A stretch of 64,000 bases of DNA from Pomphorhynchus laevis (GCA_012934845.2 WNNJ02001830.1:1-64000), one strand, 5' to 3'; shown: positions 14,101 through 22,850, numbered from the stretch's first letter. Program-made: numbers and translations. Notes: a model not told the origin generated them from the sequence alone.

Positions 14101-17100
14101 GATACCCCGAGATGATGAGTTTAATTATTTCCTCTATTCCTTATATGCTTCGACATCCGATCAGGGATATTATCAGCCATGTGACACGCCAGGAAGCAGA
14201 TCTTCTACAAGGTCGCATTCAACTATAATACGTAAGAGAAATTTGTAGAGGACTATTGATAACTTTAGGGGATATTTCCACGAATTCAGTGATCTTTGCA
14301 CACCAAAATATGTTTATCAGCATATACCTGGATGACATTAGCATCGTACCAATGTTGAAAAGGCGTGTACGCATAAGTCACTCGTATCGTACACATACCA
14401 TATCTGATATTAATTATTCATGAACAAGCTTAAAATTTTATATTTTTAATTAATACCGTTTTTACTAATTTATTTAACTAATATTTAATTATAAGTCGGA
14501 TATGTCCAGCGTACCAACTACTTCGAATAGAAGTAAATAATCAATAAACGATGCACTTAATTATCGCATAGGTAATTGTCAAGGCAACAATTATTATATT
14601 TTCTGAAGATGTAATTTTTTTGTAAAACATCTTCACGTAATTTTCTGTAGATGATAACAGAGGTTAGCAAAATATCAAATACAATTTTCCCATCTTTTGG
14701 TACAGCTCCAATAATCCTTTATTTATATTTTAATCAAATAATTTGTAGGATCGGAGCATCTTTACTTCATTCGATATCACTTTAGTTACCCTTGAGATTT
14801 ATTATATTCTTTCTAATTTATAATACATTATATGTGACATATATGTAATATACTATAGTTTTTCTAGAGTAGAAAGCATCTTGTAATAGACTAGTTTCAC
14901 TCAGTAAGGTCTTTGTCAGGAAATTGTAATCAATTTGTTATATTCCGAAATGTTTTTGAAAATTAAAAAAATTAAAACATTAAATGACGGATTAAGTGTA
15001 TACTTTAATGCTCTTCTAAATATTTATAACAAAAAATAGAGAAACCTTCGTGTATATTAAATTTTTCAATTTTTAAATAAATTGAAAAATTAATATAAAT
15101 TAATATCCTAAAGTACCAAGTAAAATCTTTAAAATTACTGTTTTTCATTTTGAATATTTTTACAATTTTGTCTTTGTTACGTTTTTTCTATATAAAACTA
15201 AGTATGAATCATTGAGCAGTTGGTTCTTCAATCTTTTATGTTAGCGTGTTTCAATTATTCAAACCGATTTATTAAATTAATTCACTGTTTTATGCTATGC
15301 AACATTCCACAACTCCTTATATTTCTAATAAGAGCACATATGGACAGCCGGTACTTATAACGAAGTGAGGTGATATATGAGATAAAGTGATGGAAATAGG
15401 AGATATGTGTGGTTAGAAGCAACATAAAAGAATATGGGATGGGGATAGAGAGATAGGGGAATGGGGGAGATAAGGGATTGGAATTGAGGAATAGGGGAAT
15501 GGGGATTGAGGAATGTATGAACAGGGGATATAGGATAAAAGTATAGGTATAATGGATATTGAAAAAAATCCTGATTTCTATTTAGTTGAAGCTACTATAG
15601 AATTAAAAAATGATAATATTTTGTTTTTATATATTTAATATTTACTTGCTTCATTCAATAAATTTTGTGTAGAAATAGTGAAAATCATATATCTGTAAAA
15701 ATGTAGAGTCTAATATATTTTGTCATGATTAAGGTGAGTGAAAGAAGATGTAGACAAAAATAAACATGTCGAGATTTCTAGAATTTATAATGATTTTTAA
15801 AAAACAATGAAACTAATTATATTTTCACTTAAAATACCATACATTATAATAGAATGGCTTAGAGGTAAGAGGATATGCCAGAGTATTTTTAAGCCAAAAT
15901 TATTTCACAGGTTATCGTCTATTTTTATTTAAATTTTTTCTGTAAAAATATAAAAGAGCATTAAAATGACTTACATAAAAGATCATTAAAATTTACACTT
16001 GATCCGTCGTTTTATTTATTAAAAGCTTTACAGACCTATTAAATGAAAAGAATCCGATGGTTATTAAAAAATAAAATTTTACAGGCTCATTAACTGAAAA
16101 TATACTTCACTTATATAATATTGATCATTCAATATCACTTATTTTTTTATTATAAATTGATTGTTCACTCATATTGGATTATTTATTAGTGGAGAGAGTG
16201 AAGTAAAATATTTATTTAATCAAATTTTCAATAGCCTACTGCTATCATCATGAGTAAATGTTACAAAATATTTTTGTAACATTTACTCCTGATGATGATA
16301 GTAGTAGGCTATTGAAAATTTGATTAAATAAATATTTAACTTCACTCTCTCCACTAATAAATAGTTCTGTAAGTCACATAAAAGAATAGTATTGTATAGC
16401 GAAAATCAATACAGATTATTTATTAGTGCAGAGAGTGAAGTAAAATATTTATTTAATCGGATTTTCAACAGCCTACTGCTATCATCTTCAGGATGTTACA
16501 AAATATTTTGTAATATTTACTGTTGAACATGATAGCAGTAGTCTATTGAAAATTCGATTAAATAAATATTTTACTTTACTCTCTCCACTAATAAATACAT
16601 ATTTTTTAATTTGCAAAATATCTTATGGTATCTTATTTTTGTAAAAATAGAAAACTCTGATCCATATGAAGGTTTTTCTTGTTTTTCGTTAAAAAAGATA
16701 AGATACAAAATTACGTACGAATAAAATAACAAACAAACCGAAATGAATTACTAAAAAAGTTATTCTAGGATACAATTAGTTTAAGGAATAATTGAATATT
16801 AACGAAACCGATAGCCCATTAGCTTCTTTTGAAGATTTCATTAATTTGAAATAGTTTGTATTAATCAATCTGTATTGGTTTTTTTAAATTATTAAATCAT
16901 CATAAAATAATTCTGTGATTTGCTTAAAGAACATATTAAATAATAAATACTAAATCCACAATCTTCTTCCATTTCAAATATATGTATATATATTATCATG
17001 GGAACGAAGAAGAAAATATCCTTTATTTGATAAAAATTCTATTTCGATATAAAATATAAATCAAATTTATTATAAGTTGGCATTGTAATTTTATTGAATG

Positions 17101-17824
17101 TATTATTTTTCGGTGTTGAACAGACAAATTTTTTTATTTTATTTTATCGCAGAGCATTAAAATGATTACATAAAAGATCATTAAAATTTACACTTGATCC
17201 GTCGTTTTATTTATTAAAAGCTTTACAGACCTATTAAATGAAAGAATCCGATGGTTATTAAAAAATAATAAAATTTTACAGGCTCATTAACTGAAAATAT
17301 ACTTCACTTATATAATATTGATCTTTCAATATCACTTATTTTTTAAATTTCAAAATAATGCAATATTTTATTTAAAATAAAATGAATAAAATAAAAATTT
17401 TATTTCAAAAAAAAATTTGGAGTCTCTACTGGATAGAGACTGATAAAAATCTTATATGACACAGATTTGTATCAATGAACATTAATTTTATAATTAATTT
17501 TAGAACAAACTTTCTAACACATGACGAAGGACATTTTAAAATATAATATAACTAATTATATAAAATAATAATATTTTGATATTATTATAATATTATAATA
17601 TAATATCAAATATAATTTATAAACTACAATATAAAAATTATATATAAAATATTATATAATAATATAGTATGTTGTTTTGTGTTTCAGTGAGAAATGCGTG
17701 TTCTCAACGCAAGAATAATTGTCCTGATATATTAATGTGCGTTCCAAACAAAGGCACTCAAATGGGTAGAGTATGCCTGTGTCCGGACAACTCAAAAGCA
17801 TGTGTAATAAATGGAAAATTTTAA
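2018..17824 (+). CDS. nid: Nidogen, 3' part (8 exons, stop present, 5' end outside window)
   Basis: Nidogen is a secreted basement-membrane linker between laminin and type IV collagen. Exons read 2018-2146, 3064-3178, 9109-9236, 9300-9413, 10854-11025, 11073-11357, 13216-13331 and 17688-17824. All have AG/GT borders and their phases (1,2,1,1,2,2,1) join without a break, giving 397 residues. In order: two EGF modules, a CYTLSKC linker, an LY/YWTD propeller (IYLSD, LLFWTD, IFWTD, LCWID, YATDW), and a C-terminal EGF with CLCPDN before a short tail. The SPEGIAVD-like, NPRIEK-like and FGLTTATTKCP-like segments follow vertebrate nidogen in order. The NIDO and G2F domains must lie upstream. The longest introns (about 5.9 and 4.4 kb) hold LINE and hammerhead-repeat insertions. 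LRP or LDLR relatives are less likely because of the collinear C-terminus. Confidence 0.9.
2609..2958. mobile_element. MITE/foldback-like element with about 54-bp terminal inverted repeats
   Basis: Left arm about 2609-2662 (CTTTTGATTGTGGCACGATA at its start) matches the reverse complement of about 2906-2958 with a few mismatches. The middle contains a tRNA-like module on the minus strand. No coding capacity. It could be a nonautonomous DNA element that captured a SINE, or a SINE whose flank was duplicated in inverse. Confidence 0.7.
2768..2833 (-). repeat. tRNA-derived SINE-like module (Pol III A and B boxes)
   Basis: On the minus strand CCAGCTTAGTGG (2815-2826) resembles an A box and GAGTTCAAATCC (2772-2783) a B box, about 32 bases apart, as in a tRNA. 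A full cloverleaf is not obvious, so this looks like a tRNA-derived SINE head rather than a functional tRNA gene. Confidence 0.6.
3064..3178 (+). CDS. nid: Nidogen exon: second EGF module
   Basis: Reads SCRYSRKLCAHDAIC and then MCICKAGYIGDGL, five of the six EGF cysteines. The sixth is supplied by the first codons of the next exon, RCY at 9109, confirming that the 5.9-kb intron is spliced as proposed. Confidence 0.88.
3779..4043. repeat. Direct repeat, left copy (about 265 bp)
   Basis: Matches 4512-4776 over its whole length with scattered substitutions and small indels (shared CCAGCGACTAC and GTGACGTCG). The pair flanks about 470 bases that end in a hammerhead-type core, so it looks like a long duplication around an insertion. 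Confidence 0.8.
4441..4490 (-). ncRNA. Hammerhead-type core (CTGAAGA, stem, GAAA)
   Basis: Minus strand: CTGAAGA, then stem GCTAA/TTAGC, then GAAA, with a tail like other Penelope-type ends in this window. A decayed plus-strand relative lies at 14630-14690. Confidence 0.45.
4512..4776. repeat. Direct repeat, right copy (about 265 bp)
   Basis: Partner of 3779-4043. Divergence between the two copies suggests an old event. Confidence 0.8.
4777..5680. other. AT-rich noncoding intron sequence
   Basis: No ORF, repeat family or structured motif was recognised. It belongs to the nidogen 3179-9108 intron. Confidence 0.5.
5681..6262 (-). pseudogene. CCHC finger and restriction-like endonuclease domain
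   Basis: The CQCGSPFTVSHVLSC finger (about 6180-6225) sits directly before FTFIRHN. In the following 161-residue ORF, RADI at about residues 58-61, FLDIS at about 74-78 and ERRKVAKYEER at about 101-111 fit the acidic and lysine positions of a PD-(D/E)xK nuclease; GGFGKTTDKLLKRIA follows. Catalytic assignment is inferred from family resemblance. A stop interrupts the reading frame upstream of the finger. Confidence 0.65.
6523..7620 (-). pseudogene. Reverse transcriptase domain of the same element
   Basis: ERFTQGDPLSM corresponds to RT motif 4 and WYADDGA to the catalytic YxDD box. GYYVNPAKS, then YLGSF, are the later palm and thumb motifs. PGVRAIGIGEVLRR at about 7480 is the N-terminal RT segment. 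The frame is interrupted several times. Clade cannot be fixed by eye; it is not a typical jockey or CR1 RT. Confidence 0.72.
7621..9108. other. AT-rich noncoding intron sequence
   Basis: Mostly AT-rich with TATATTAATG-type simple repeats at 7900-8030. The only structured item is the hammerhead core at 8128-8185. The short ORF at 8356-8565 is not needed to join flanking exons and has no family match. Confidence 0.5.
8128..8185 (-). ncRNA. Hammerhead-type core, small Penelope-like variant
   Basis: Minus strand: CTACTGATGA (CTGATGA at 8171-8177), stem GAGC/GCTC closing a CAATTA loop, then GAAACGGTGAGTTTGAC. It is the cleanest short hammerhead core here, of the type known from Penelope-like elements that work with a minimal third stem, often as dimers. 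Confidence 0.65.
9109..9236 (+). CDS. nid: Nidogen exon: EGF end and linker to propeller
   Basis: Begins by completing the arginine codon of the preceding EGF, then CYTLSKCDSECS and YLINIELTDE. The segment corresponds to the stretch before the first LY repeat of nidogens. Acceptor TTTTAG, donor GTAATT. Confidence 0.85.
9300..9413 (+). CDS. nid: Nidogen exon: LY repeat 1
   Basis: ALDITHNCKNNMIYLSDPI then SIKRCF is the first YWTD-type repeat, with YLSD in place of YWTD. Separated from the previous exon by a 63-base intron. Donor is GTTGGT, and joining to 10854 restores an aspartate codon in DLPQPEG. Confidence 0.85.
9414..10853 (+). other. Nidogen intron with Penelope-like end repeats
   Basis: AT-rich intron. 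Its only recognisable content is the duplicated hammerhead-type repeat at 10423-10680. Confidence 0.6.
10423..10680 (+). repeat. Two tandem copies of a hammerhead-bearing Penelope-like end
   Basis: The unit (GTAACATTTACTC, then CTGAAGA or ATGATGA, stem GATAGC/GCTATC, GAAAATTC) occurs at about 10423-10538 and again at about 10539-10680. The second copy ends with CTCTCCACTAATAAATA, the same end as the palindromes at 16180-16597. The stem GATAGC/GCTATC and GAAA fit hammerhead helix II and core. Confidence 0.65.
10854..11025 (+). CDS. nid: Nidogen exon: LY repeat 2
   Basis: PEGLVVDWISQLLFWTD, then LDGQKRKILIQ and NPRSLAVNVDEG, closely follow the vertebrate nidogen propeller. The acceptor is the AAG at 10851-10853 rather than the CAG at 10862-10864, since only the former keeps phase with 9413. 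Confidence 0.88.
11073..11357 (+). CDS. nid: Nidogen exon: LY repeats 3 to 5
   Basis: HIFWTDLDKENPRIEKANMD, PADLTFHY with LCWIDSIKGSVEC, and ATDWKR. Preceded by a 47-base intron ending in TTTAG and followed by donor GTTTGA. The reading frame runs on past the exon to a stop within the intron, so the donor position rests on the phase match with 13216. Confidence 0.9.
11358..13215 (+). other. Nidogen intron, no recognised feature
   Basis: About 1.9 kb of AT-rich sequence with no coding stretch, family repeat or RNA motif that I could recognise. Confidence 0.6.
13216..13331 (+). CDS. nid: Nidogen exon: end of propeller
   Basis: KTILKIPLFENSSLEYIHPP then GRIFGLTTATTKCPTE. The RIFGLTTATTKCP segment corresponds to the RLYGITTA..QCP segment closing the nidogen propeller. 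Acceptor TTTAG, donor GTAAGT. Confidence 0.88.
13412..13690 (-). repeat. Eroded Naiad pseudo-LTR fragment
   Basis: Shares GAGTCTACGTATTT at one end and AATAAATAACAGACG ... GTCATCAGGAGGAACTGC at the other with the pseudo-LTRs at 52093 and 55590, in the same orientation. Heavily diverged between. Confidence 0.55.
13857..14350. repeat. Pair of about 200-bp direct repeats
   Basis: TTTCCTCTATTCC, then TATGCTTCGACATCCGATCA and CAGATCTTCT, occur at about 13859 and again at about 14121, followed in both by GATATTTCCACGAATT and TGACATTAGCATC-like ends. Noncoding, of unknown family. Confidence 0.65.
15378..15545 (+). repeat. Purine-rich, G-run low-complexity tract
   Basis: Repeated GGGGA, GGGAT and GAGGAATAGGGG words in an otherwise AT-rich intron. 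It could form G-quadruplexes but shows no regular period and no gene context. Confidence 0.6.
15956..16150. repeat. Direct repeat, left copy (about 190 bp)
   Basis: Nearly identical to 17152-17346 (shared CACTTGATCCGTCG, AATCCGATGGTTATT, ACAGGCTCATTAACTG). The two copies bracket about 1 kb containing the two hammerhead palindromes. Confidence 0.85.
16180..16363. mobile_element. Palindromic hammerhead-bearing element 1
   Basis: A near-perfect inverted repeat of about 90 bases per arm. Outer ends are TATTTATTAGTGGAGAG and its complement; the centre is AAAATATTTTTGTAA. Each arm has CTGATGATGATAGTAGTAGG then CTATTGAAAATTT, a hammerhead-type core with helix II GATAG/CTATT. Confidence 0.8.
16417..16597. 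mobile_element. Palindromic hammerhead-bearing element 2
   Basis: Same layout and ends as the element at 16180, with more differences between arms. The left arm keeps GATAGCAGTAGGC complement and a CTGAAGA core on the minus strand; the right arm is more decayed around its CTGATGA position. Confidence 0.72.
17152..17346. repeat. Direct repeat, right copy (about 190 bp)
   Basis: Partner of 15956-16150; only a few substitutions and a 3-base insertion separate them. Confidence 0.85.
17688..17824 (+). CDS. nid: Nidogen last exon: C-terminal EGF and stop
   Basis: NACSQRKNNCPDILMCVPN then GRVCLCPDNSKACVINGKF and TAA. Matches the position and type of the terminal EGF of nidogens (CRCPDN in vertebrates). 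Acceptor TTTCAG, the best polypyrimidine context in the gene. Confidence 0.88.
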
Positions 17825-18160
17825 TCAGTTGTGACATATCTTTATCCGATGAAAGCTTTAAAGTATCCAATGTTAAAATCCATTCGCATGATGTTAAAAG
17901 AACCTTTATCGTGTTTAATGACCTTGCAAATAAAATATCAAATCTTTTTATTAATTGGAATATTAATGATTTTTATTTTATAAAAAAGAATGAGGTTGTC
18001 TAATAATAAAACAAATTTTATTTTAAAAATATTCTATTACATTTATTGTTTTATATATTTTTATACTCCATTGAACTTAGTCGTCTGATAATAAAACAGA
18101 TTTTATTTAAGAAATATCCAATTTTTAAAAATAGGATATTTTTACTATTCATTTTATTAA
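17825..18160 (+). other. Nidogen 3' UTR with two duplicated polyadenylation-type signals
   Basis: AATAAA occurs at about 18003 and again at about 18090, each inside the same duplicated phrase GTC-TAATAATAAAAC-A-ATTTTATTT. Likely the transcript end of nidogen. Confidence 0.6.
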
Positions 18161-18466
18161 ATGGATAGTCAACCTACTTCATCTAATGTGGATTCTATTC
18201 AATCACCAAGCAATAGACAAACAGCTTACGCAACAACAGCATTTCAAAATTTACAATACTCAAATCAAGATTATACTGCTTCGTTGTTTCAACTGTTAGA
18301 TCGTCTTCATCCCCAGCAACATCATCCGAGAAATCAACAATCAAGCCAAACTCAAGAGCAACTTGATGCATTTAAACTTGTACAAATACAGACAGTGAGA
18401 TTCCATAACCGTGATACAAATCTTGAAGCGCTTGTTGCATCTATGGGGATGCAAAAATGGCTGTAG
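18161..18466 (+). CDS. Hypothetical Q/S-rich protein, 101 residues
   Basis: An ORF with ATG after AT-rich sequence. The N-terminal 50 residues are rich in S, Q, T and N, then RLHPQQHHPRNQQSSQ, then a more ordered end (EQLDAFKLVQIQTVRF, NLEALVASMGMQKWL) that could form a helix. No family recognised. It begins 336 bases after the nidogen stop on the same strand. It has a more coding-like composition than its surroundings, but could be a first exon, a single small gene or chance. Confidence 0.35.
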   Translation: MDSQPTSSNVDSIQSPSNRQTAYATTAFQNLQYSNQDYTASLFQLLDRLHPQQHHPRNQQSSQTQEQLDAFKLVQIQTVRFHNRDTNLEALVASMGMQKWL

Positions 18467-19070
18467 AACGTATTGAAGACTCTTGACTTTTAAATACTAT
18501 TTTGCACTTTTTAACACATTGAAATTAATTTATTACGCAATTATTACATTTATTGCTTTATAATGATGATATAGTTATATAATCTGATGATATAAGTTAA
18601 GTTTATAAGATTAAGTTTCTGATGATAGCAGCAGTTATTGAAATAGTGAACTGAATCTTTTTATCAAATAAATTGAGTTTTAAAAAATCTTCCATCATAA
18701 AACTCTGCTTATTTATAGAATGGAATCAAATAAACGACAATTTATTCGATAGATATATTAAAGTTTATCGTACAACATTTAAAACTTCAAAGAAAAAAAA
18801 ACCTAAAAAAACATCAAACAATTCATTTGATGTGATAGTTTCTTCTACAGGTTTTTTGTTTTACAAGAAACTATTTTGTTTTCTGTTTGACTTTGAAAAT
18901 GTAGATTGCGGTTCTAGATTGTAAGCTTATGGTGAGCTTTATTAATAATAAAGTTTTTCTTAAATAAAAATACAACCACTAAAAAGTTTAAAAAATAAAA
19001 ACAGCAGAAAAAGAAAAGAAAAAATAACAAGATAAGATACGATGTTATTTCAATCTTCTTATGTCTTTTC
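18467..19070. other. AT-rich intergenic stretch
   Basis: No gene recognised. TTTCTGATGATAGCAGCAGTTA at 18616 looks like a decayed hammerhead-type end followed by TTGAAATAG. Confidence 0.4.
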
Positions 19071-19077
19071 GGACTGG

Positions 19078-19145
19078 TGTCCAGTGGGATCTGAGCCCTC
19101 AAGCCAATCCAACACGCCGCTCTCCGACTGAACCACCCGGGATCT
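19078..19145 (-). repeat. tRNA-like 3' tail of LINE copy 1
   Basis: Minus strand: GGTGGTTCAGTCGGAGAGC carries an A-box-like TGGTTCAGTCGG (19125-19136) and GGGCTCAGATCC (19087-19098) a B-box-like motif, 26 bases apart. The same module follows LINE copy 2. Confidence 0.6.
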
Positions 19146-19226
19146 TTCACCCTCCAAAGAGTCCAATCGAGGCGGACTATGCTGGGTAAAAGAGAGACGA
19201 GGAGCTTGAGAAACCTTAGTCTTTGC

Positions 19227-20812
19227 TCAGCGAAACGTCCTCTCGAAAAGTAGACTAATCCCGAGATAGCCCAAGTGCCCCAGAGGCGTACTTGGGTCGG
19301 CTTTCGCTGACCAGTTTACCGTAATAGTGATTCCCAGGTATTTTACTCGACTTGTGAAGGATGGGAGTGGTTGATTAGTCAAAATGGAGGAGAGGGCAGA
19401 GAGTGCTAGTCTTTTCAATTTTTTCTTGGTGGCAGGGGCGCCATGAAATACAAACACCTGCGATTTAGAGGAGGTCAAAAAAAGGTTGGACATGGTTAAC
19501 TGGTCTTTTAATCTTAAAATACGGCTGATGTCAGAGGCTACATCTTTACACCTGCGTTCAGAGAATAAGGATGTTGTATCATCAGCATATATCATATATA
19601 TCATCAACATATATCACTGTATGTTGATCATGTTTAAATATCTTAAAGATTAAGATAGAAGCAGTAAGATATAAGATAGGAGAAAGTGGGGACCCTTGAG
19701 GCACATCTATAATAGGGTAGAACTGAATTGCATCAGGATCGCTTTCATAATAAAACCGCTTGGTGTACAGCAATATCTGCACCCTATTAACAATTATTGC
19801 AGGCAACCCGAGGCACCTGAGAGAAGAGATAACGAAGGGAATGGAGATGCGGTTAAATGCGGCGGAAAATCAAGGAAAACATCCACAGCGAGTTGGTGAA
19901 TATAAACCTGACAGAAAAGATGCACTTCATCTACTGCTGAATGGACCGAGTGACCTTTGACGAACCCATAGAAACTTGGTGGGATACAATTTCGCTTACT
20001 CAGATGATCGCGGATTCTACGCGCAAGCGCTTTTTCGTAGATCGAGACGAAGGAATTTTGAATTGATATGGGCCGCAGGTCTTTAGGACAAGAGACCGGA
20101 TTTTTCTTAGGTGAAATATACGTCTACTAATGTTGATGTCGTCCACATAGGATGGGGCGGCTAATATCATAGTGATGGCCACTTATCTTCTTTGTTCGGC
20201 TGATAAAAGCTGACAGGCACGAGAAGAGAGTGGAGTGACGAATTTGGAGGTGTTCGGAAGAGGCCCCCAGCAGTTAAGGATATCTGTGACAGATAAATCC
20301 CTACTTCCCGACAAAACTGATGGACTTCACCAATTGCTGAATGGACCGAGTGTCATTTGACAAACCCATGAAAACTAGGTGGTATTAGATTACGCCTAAT
20401 TAAATGATCGCGTATTTTTCGCGCAAGCGCTTTTTCGGTGATGGAGATGAGGGAGTTCTGAATCGAAATGGGCCGCAGGTCTTTAGGACATTAGACCGGA
20501 TTACGTTTAGGTAAAAAAATCTGGGACTAATATTAATGCTGGCTACATCGGATGGTAACGCTAAAAGCATTGTGACGGTCGCTTCTCTTCTTTGATCGGC
20601 TGTCAAAAGTTGACAGACCCGAGAATATAGTAGAGCGACGGATTTGGAAGTCCCGTAGGTAGACCCCAGGAGTTAAGGATATCTGTAACAGATAAGTCCC
20701 TGCTCCTGAAGTCACCCCAAGTCGTGATCGGTTGGAAAGATTGAATGGCTTTATAGTTATGTAGGGATAGTGACTCTTCCAATACACTGTCAAGGCCAAT
20801 GCTCCCAATCAA
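19227..20812 (-). pseudogene. Reverse transcriptase of LINE copy 1
   Basis: Pieces in several frames match the intact-looking copy at 45402-46361: DVPQGSPLSPILYL (PQGS motif), YADDTTSLFSERRCKDV (catalytic box and following segment) and ARRIRDHL-like upstream pieces. The segment before the PQGS motif is present twice because of the duplication at 19922-20711. Confidence 0.8.
19922..20711. repeat. Tandem duplication of about 400 bp inside LINE copy 1
   Basis: CTGAATGGACCGAGTG recurs at 19936 and 20336, AGTTAAGGATATCTGT at 20272 and 20671, with an almost constant 400-base offset. The two units differ by many substitutions, so the duplication is old. It is absent from LINE copy 2. Confidence 0.85.
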
Positions 20813-20828
20813 CCCACATCCCTATTTT

Positions 20829-21710
20829 TCAACAGGCAAGCTTATCTTTCTTGAGTATCTTCCAAAAGGAATACTCAGAAGAATTAAGGTGAGCAAGGTT
20901 CTCCCTATCCCTGCTCAGCTGGAACCTATATCTAGAGCTCCAGTATTCATTCGAGAGGGCCTGTCTGATAGAAACAGAGATATTGGGTAAGTGAAGCATT
21001 TTAACCAGGACATTGAGTTTTGTTGGAGTGGAATTGTAAATACGACCTTTATAGGTAGTCGAAAACAACGCGTTAGGTTGCGATGAGAGGTAGGAATTAA
21101 ATTCGGTCAAACTCTTATTACCAATTCTGGAGAAGAGTTGGATAGCTGCCTGAAAGAAATCCACTCTGATGGGATTTAAGTGAAACCTCCTTCTAAGCAA
21201 CGTATCTTACTCTATTCGGCAACGAATTAGGTCATGAGAGGTGGTCTGTCGCCGCGACTGCTAAGTACAGATGGTTTAAAAAAACATCTTATGAAGCAGT
21301 AATATGTCGAGCAGCAATATGCAATGAAAGGTGGGTGAAGGTGGTTTGTGAATAAGATAGTCGTTTTTGGCTCTGCGGAATGCTGCCTTAATCCAACGAC
21401 CAGTTCTGTCGTTTAAATCACCATGTAACATGTCATAACCACTACCCAAAATACGATCCAGAAAGTCACGGTTCTTGTGAATCTGACCTTGACGGATGTA
21501 GATATAGGAATGAGGTGGGATTATGCACAGAGTATAGTGGGTGTAGATGTGCTTAGGGATAAATTAAGCAATGTCCTAGGGGAGCCGGATATATCGCGTC
21601 TCCTGAAGGACTATAACATATGCATCTCTACCAGATAAAGGCAAAAGGCAGAAGCATCTCCCGAATTCCACTGAAAGATATTCATTAAAAATGGTTCTTG
21701 ATTACTTTGC
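20829..21710 (-). pseudogene. Endonuclease and linker of LINE copy 1
   Basis: Begins with NIFQWNSGDASA (compare NILQWNSGGASA in copy 2). It loses part of the central APE domain, then continues through the linker LRRRFHLNPIRVDFFQAAIQ and SRYRFQLSRDRE. Broken. Confidence 0.75.
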
Positions 21711-22179
21711 ATTGTATTGATTTAGCTGGAGTGAGATGCCTCCTCCTAGTACGAACCAGGAGTAAGAAGGTTTCCTTTCACACCCCATCCTGACTAGAGT
21801 GAGGCACATGCTCACCGGGCATATCATCATCTTCCATAGTAGATCCGGGATTGACCACAGTCCAGTTGTTCCGGTCTCTCGTAGCTAGTTTTAAAGTTGC
21901 GACTGTTTGAAATGTACCAGTCCTCTTGTTTAATGGTTTCCTCTTGTTATTAGCATTTGTTGCGGTAGGTTTAAATTTTGTAATAGATTTCTCAATGATT
22001 TACTAATCATACCTTCAACTTGAGACATTGCTGCTTTTAATCTGCAGTCAATGTAGTATGTCATATCTTCGTCGTTGGACTTGGTGTCAGAATTAGTATA
22101 AATTATCGTCTGTTTGGAAGCTTGAGCAAAAGTTAAATCGCTGACGGTATTTACCTTGTGCCTCGATTGGTATTATTTG

Positions 22180-22350
22180 AATGCCCTGCATTTGCGGGAC
22201 ACGCTGGGTGGTCCACACCACAGTTGGAGCACTTTGCTTTGAGCGGACATTTTTCGTGATTGTCGGTGGAATCGCATATTCCACAAGTTTATGGGATCAT
22301 CATACATTTGCTGGCCCACTGTCCCCATTGTTGGCAGGTGCAGCAATGGG
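22180..22350 (-). pseudogene. ORF1 with triple CCHC zinc knuckles, LINE copy 1
   Basis: Minus strand shows CCTCQQWGQWASKC, CGICDSTDNHEKC, then KCSNCGVDHPACPAN, the three consecutive knuckles of jockey/I-group ORF1 nucleocapsid-like proteins. The first knuckle has lost its histidine. Frame breaks lie between the first and second knuckles and upstream. Confidence 0.78.
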
Positions 22351-22850
22351 GGTAAGTAAATGACTCGGTCTCCAGTAATGTAAAAGTCAAATTATGTTCC
22401 AAAAATTAGTTAAAGTTTTAATGCGAAAGCCGCGACGCGTTTTCCAAGGATGCATGAGCAAATGCTATAGGAATATGATTACCTTTTATAAAGGGTATTT
22501 TAGATATGTTGAACACTTTTCAAGTGAGATTATGTCATTACTTGAGAGAAACGTAGGCATATTGTTTATCTTTAACGATGGCTGAATAGGTTTGAAGTCA
22601 ATTGTACCTTTGTCGAGGTAATTATTTTAAAAATAAGAAACGATTGCCTTTGCCAGGTCTTCTGTATAAAACGAGATCTTAATTTCATTCTCGTAATATT
22701 TGGTAGAATGAAATATAATTCTATTTTCGAATTGCAGTGAGAAATTCCGTAATAAAACATTAAATAAGTTCTTTCTTTCAATCGGAACTAGTAGTTTAAT
22801 GATGACCATGTTTGTAGTTTTAGTAATAGGGGAAAGCTCCCCTTCCTATT

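Larger units (their letters stand above)
19078..22850 (-). mobile_element. APE-type LINE copy 1 (I/jockey-like), decayed
   Basis: Same family as 45160-48780. On the minus strand from right to left: ORF1 with zinc knuckles (22180-22350), endonuclease (about 21700 down), RT (20810 to 19227), then a tRNA-like tail (19078-19145). It is broken by many frameshifts, an internal deletion in the endonuclease and a 400-base tandem duplication in the RT. Confidence 0.85.
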
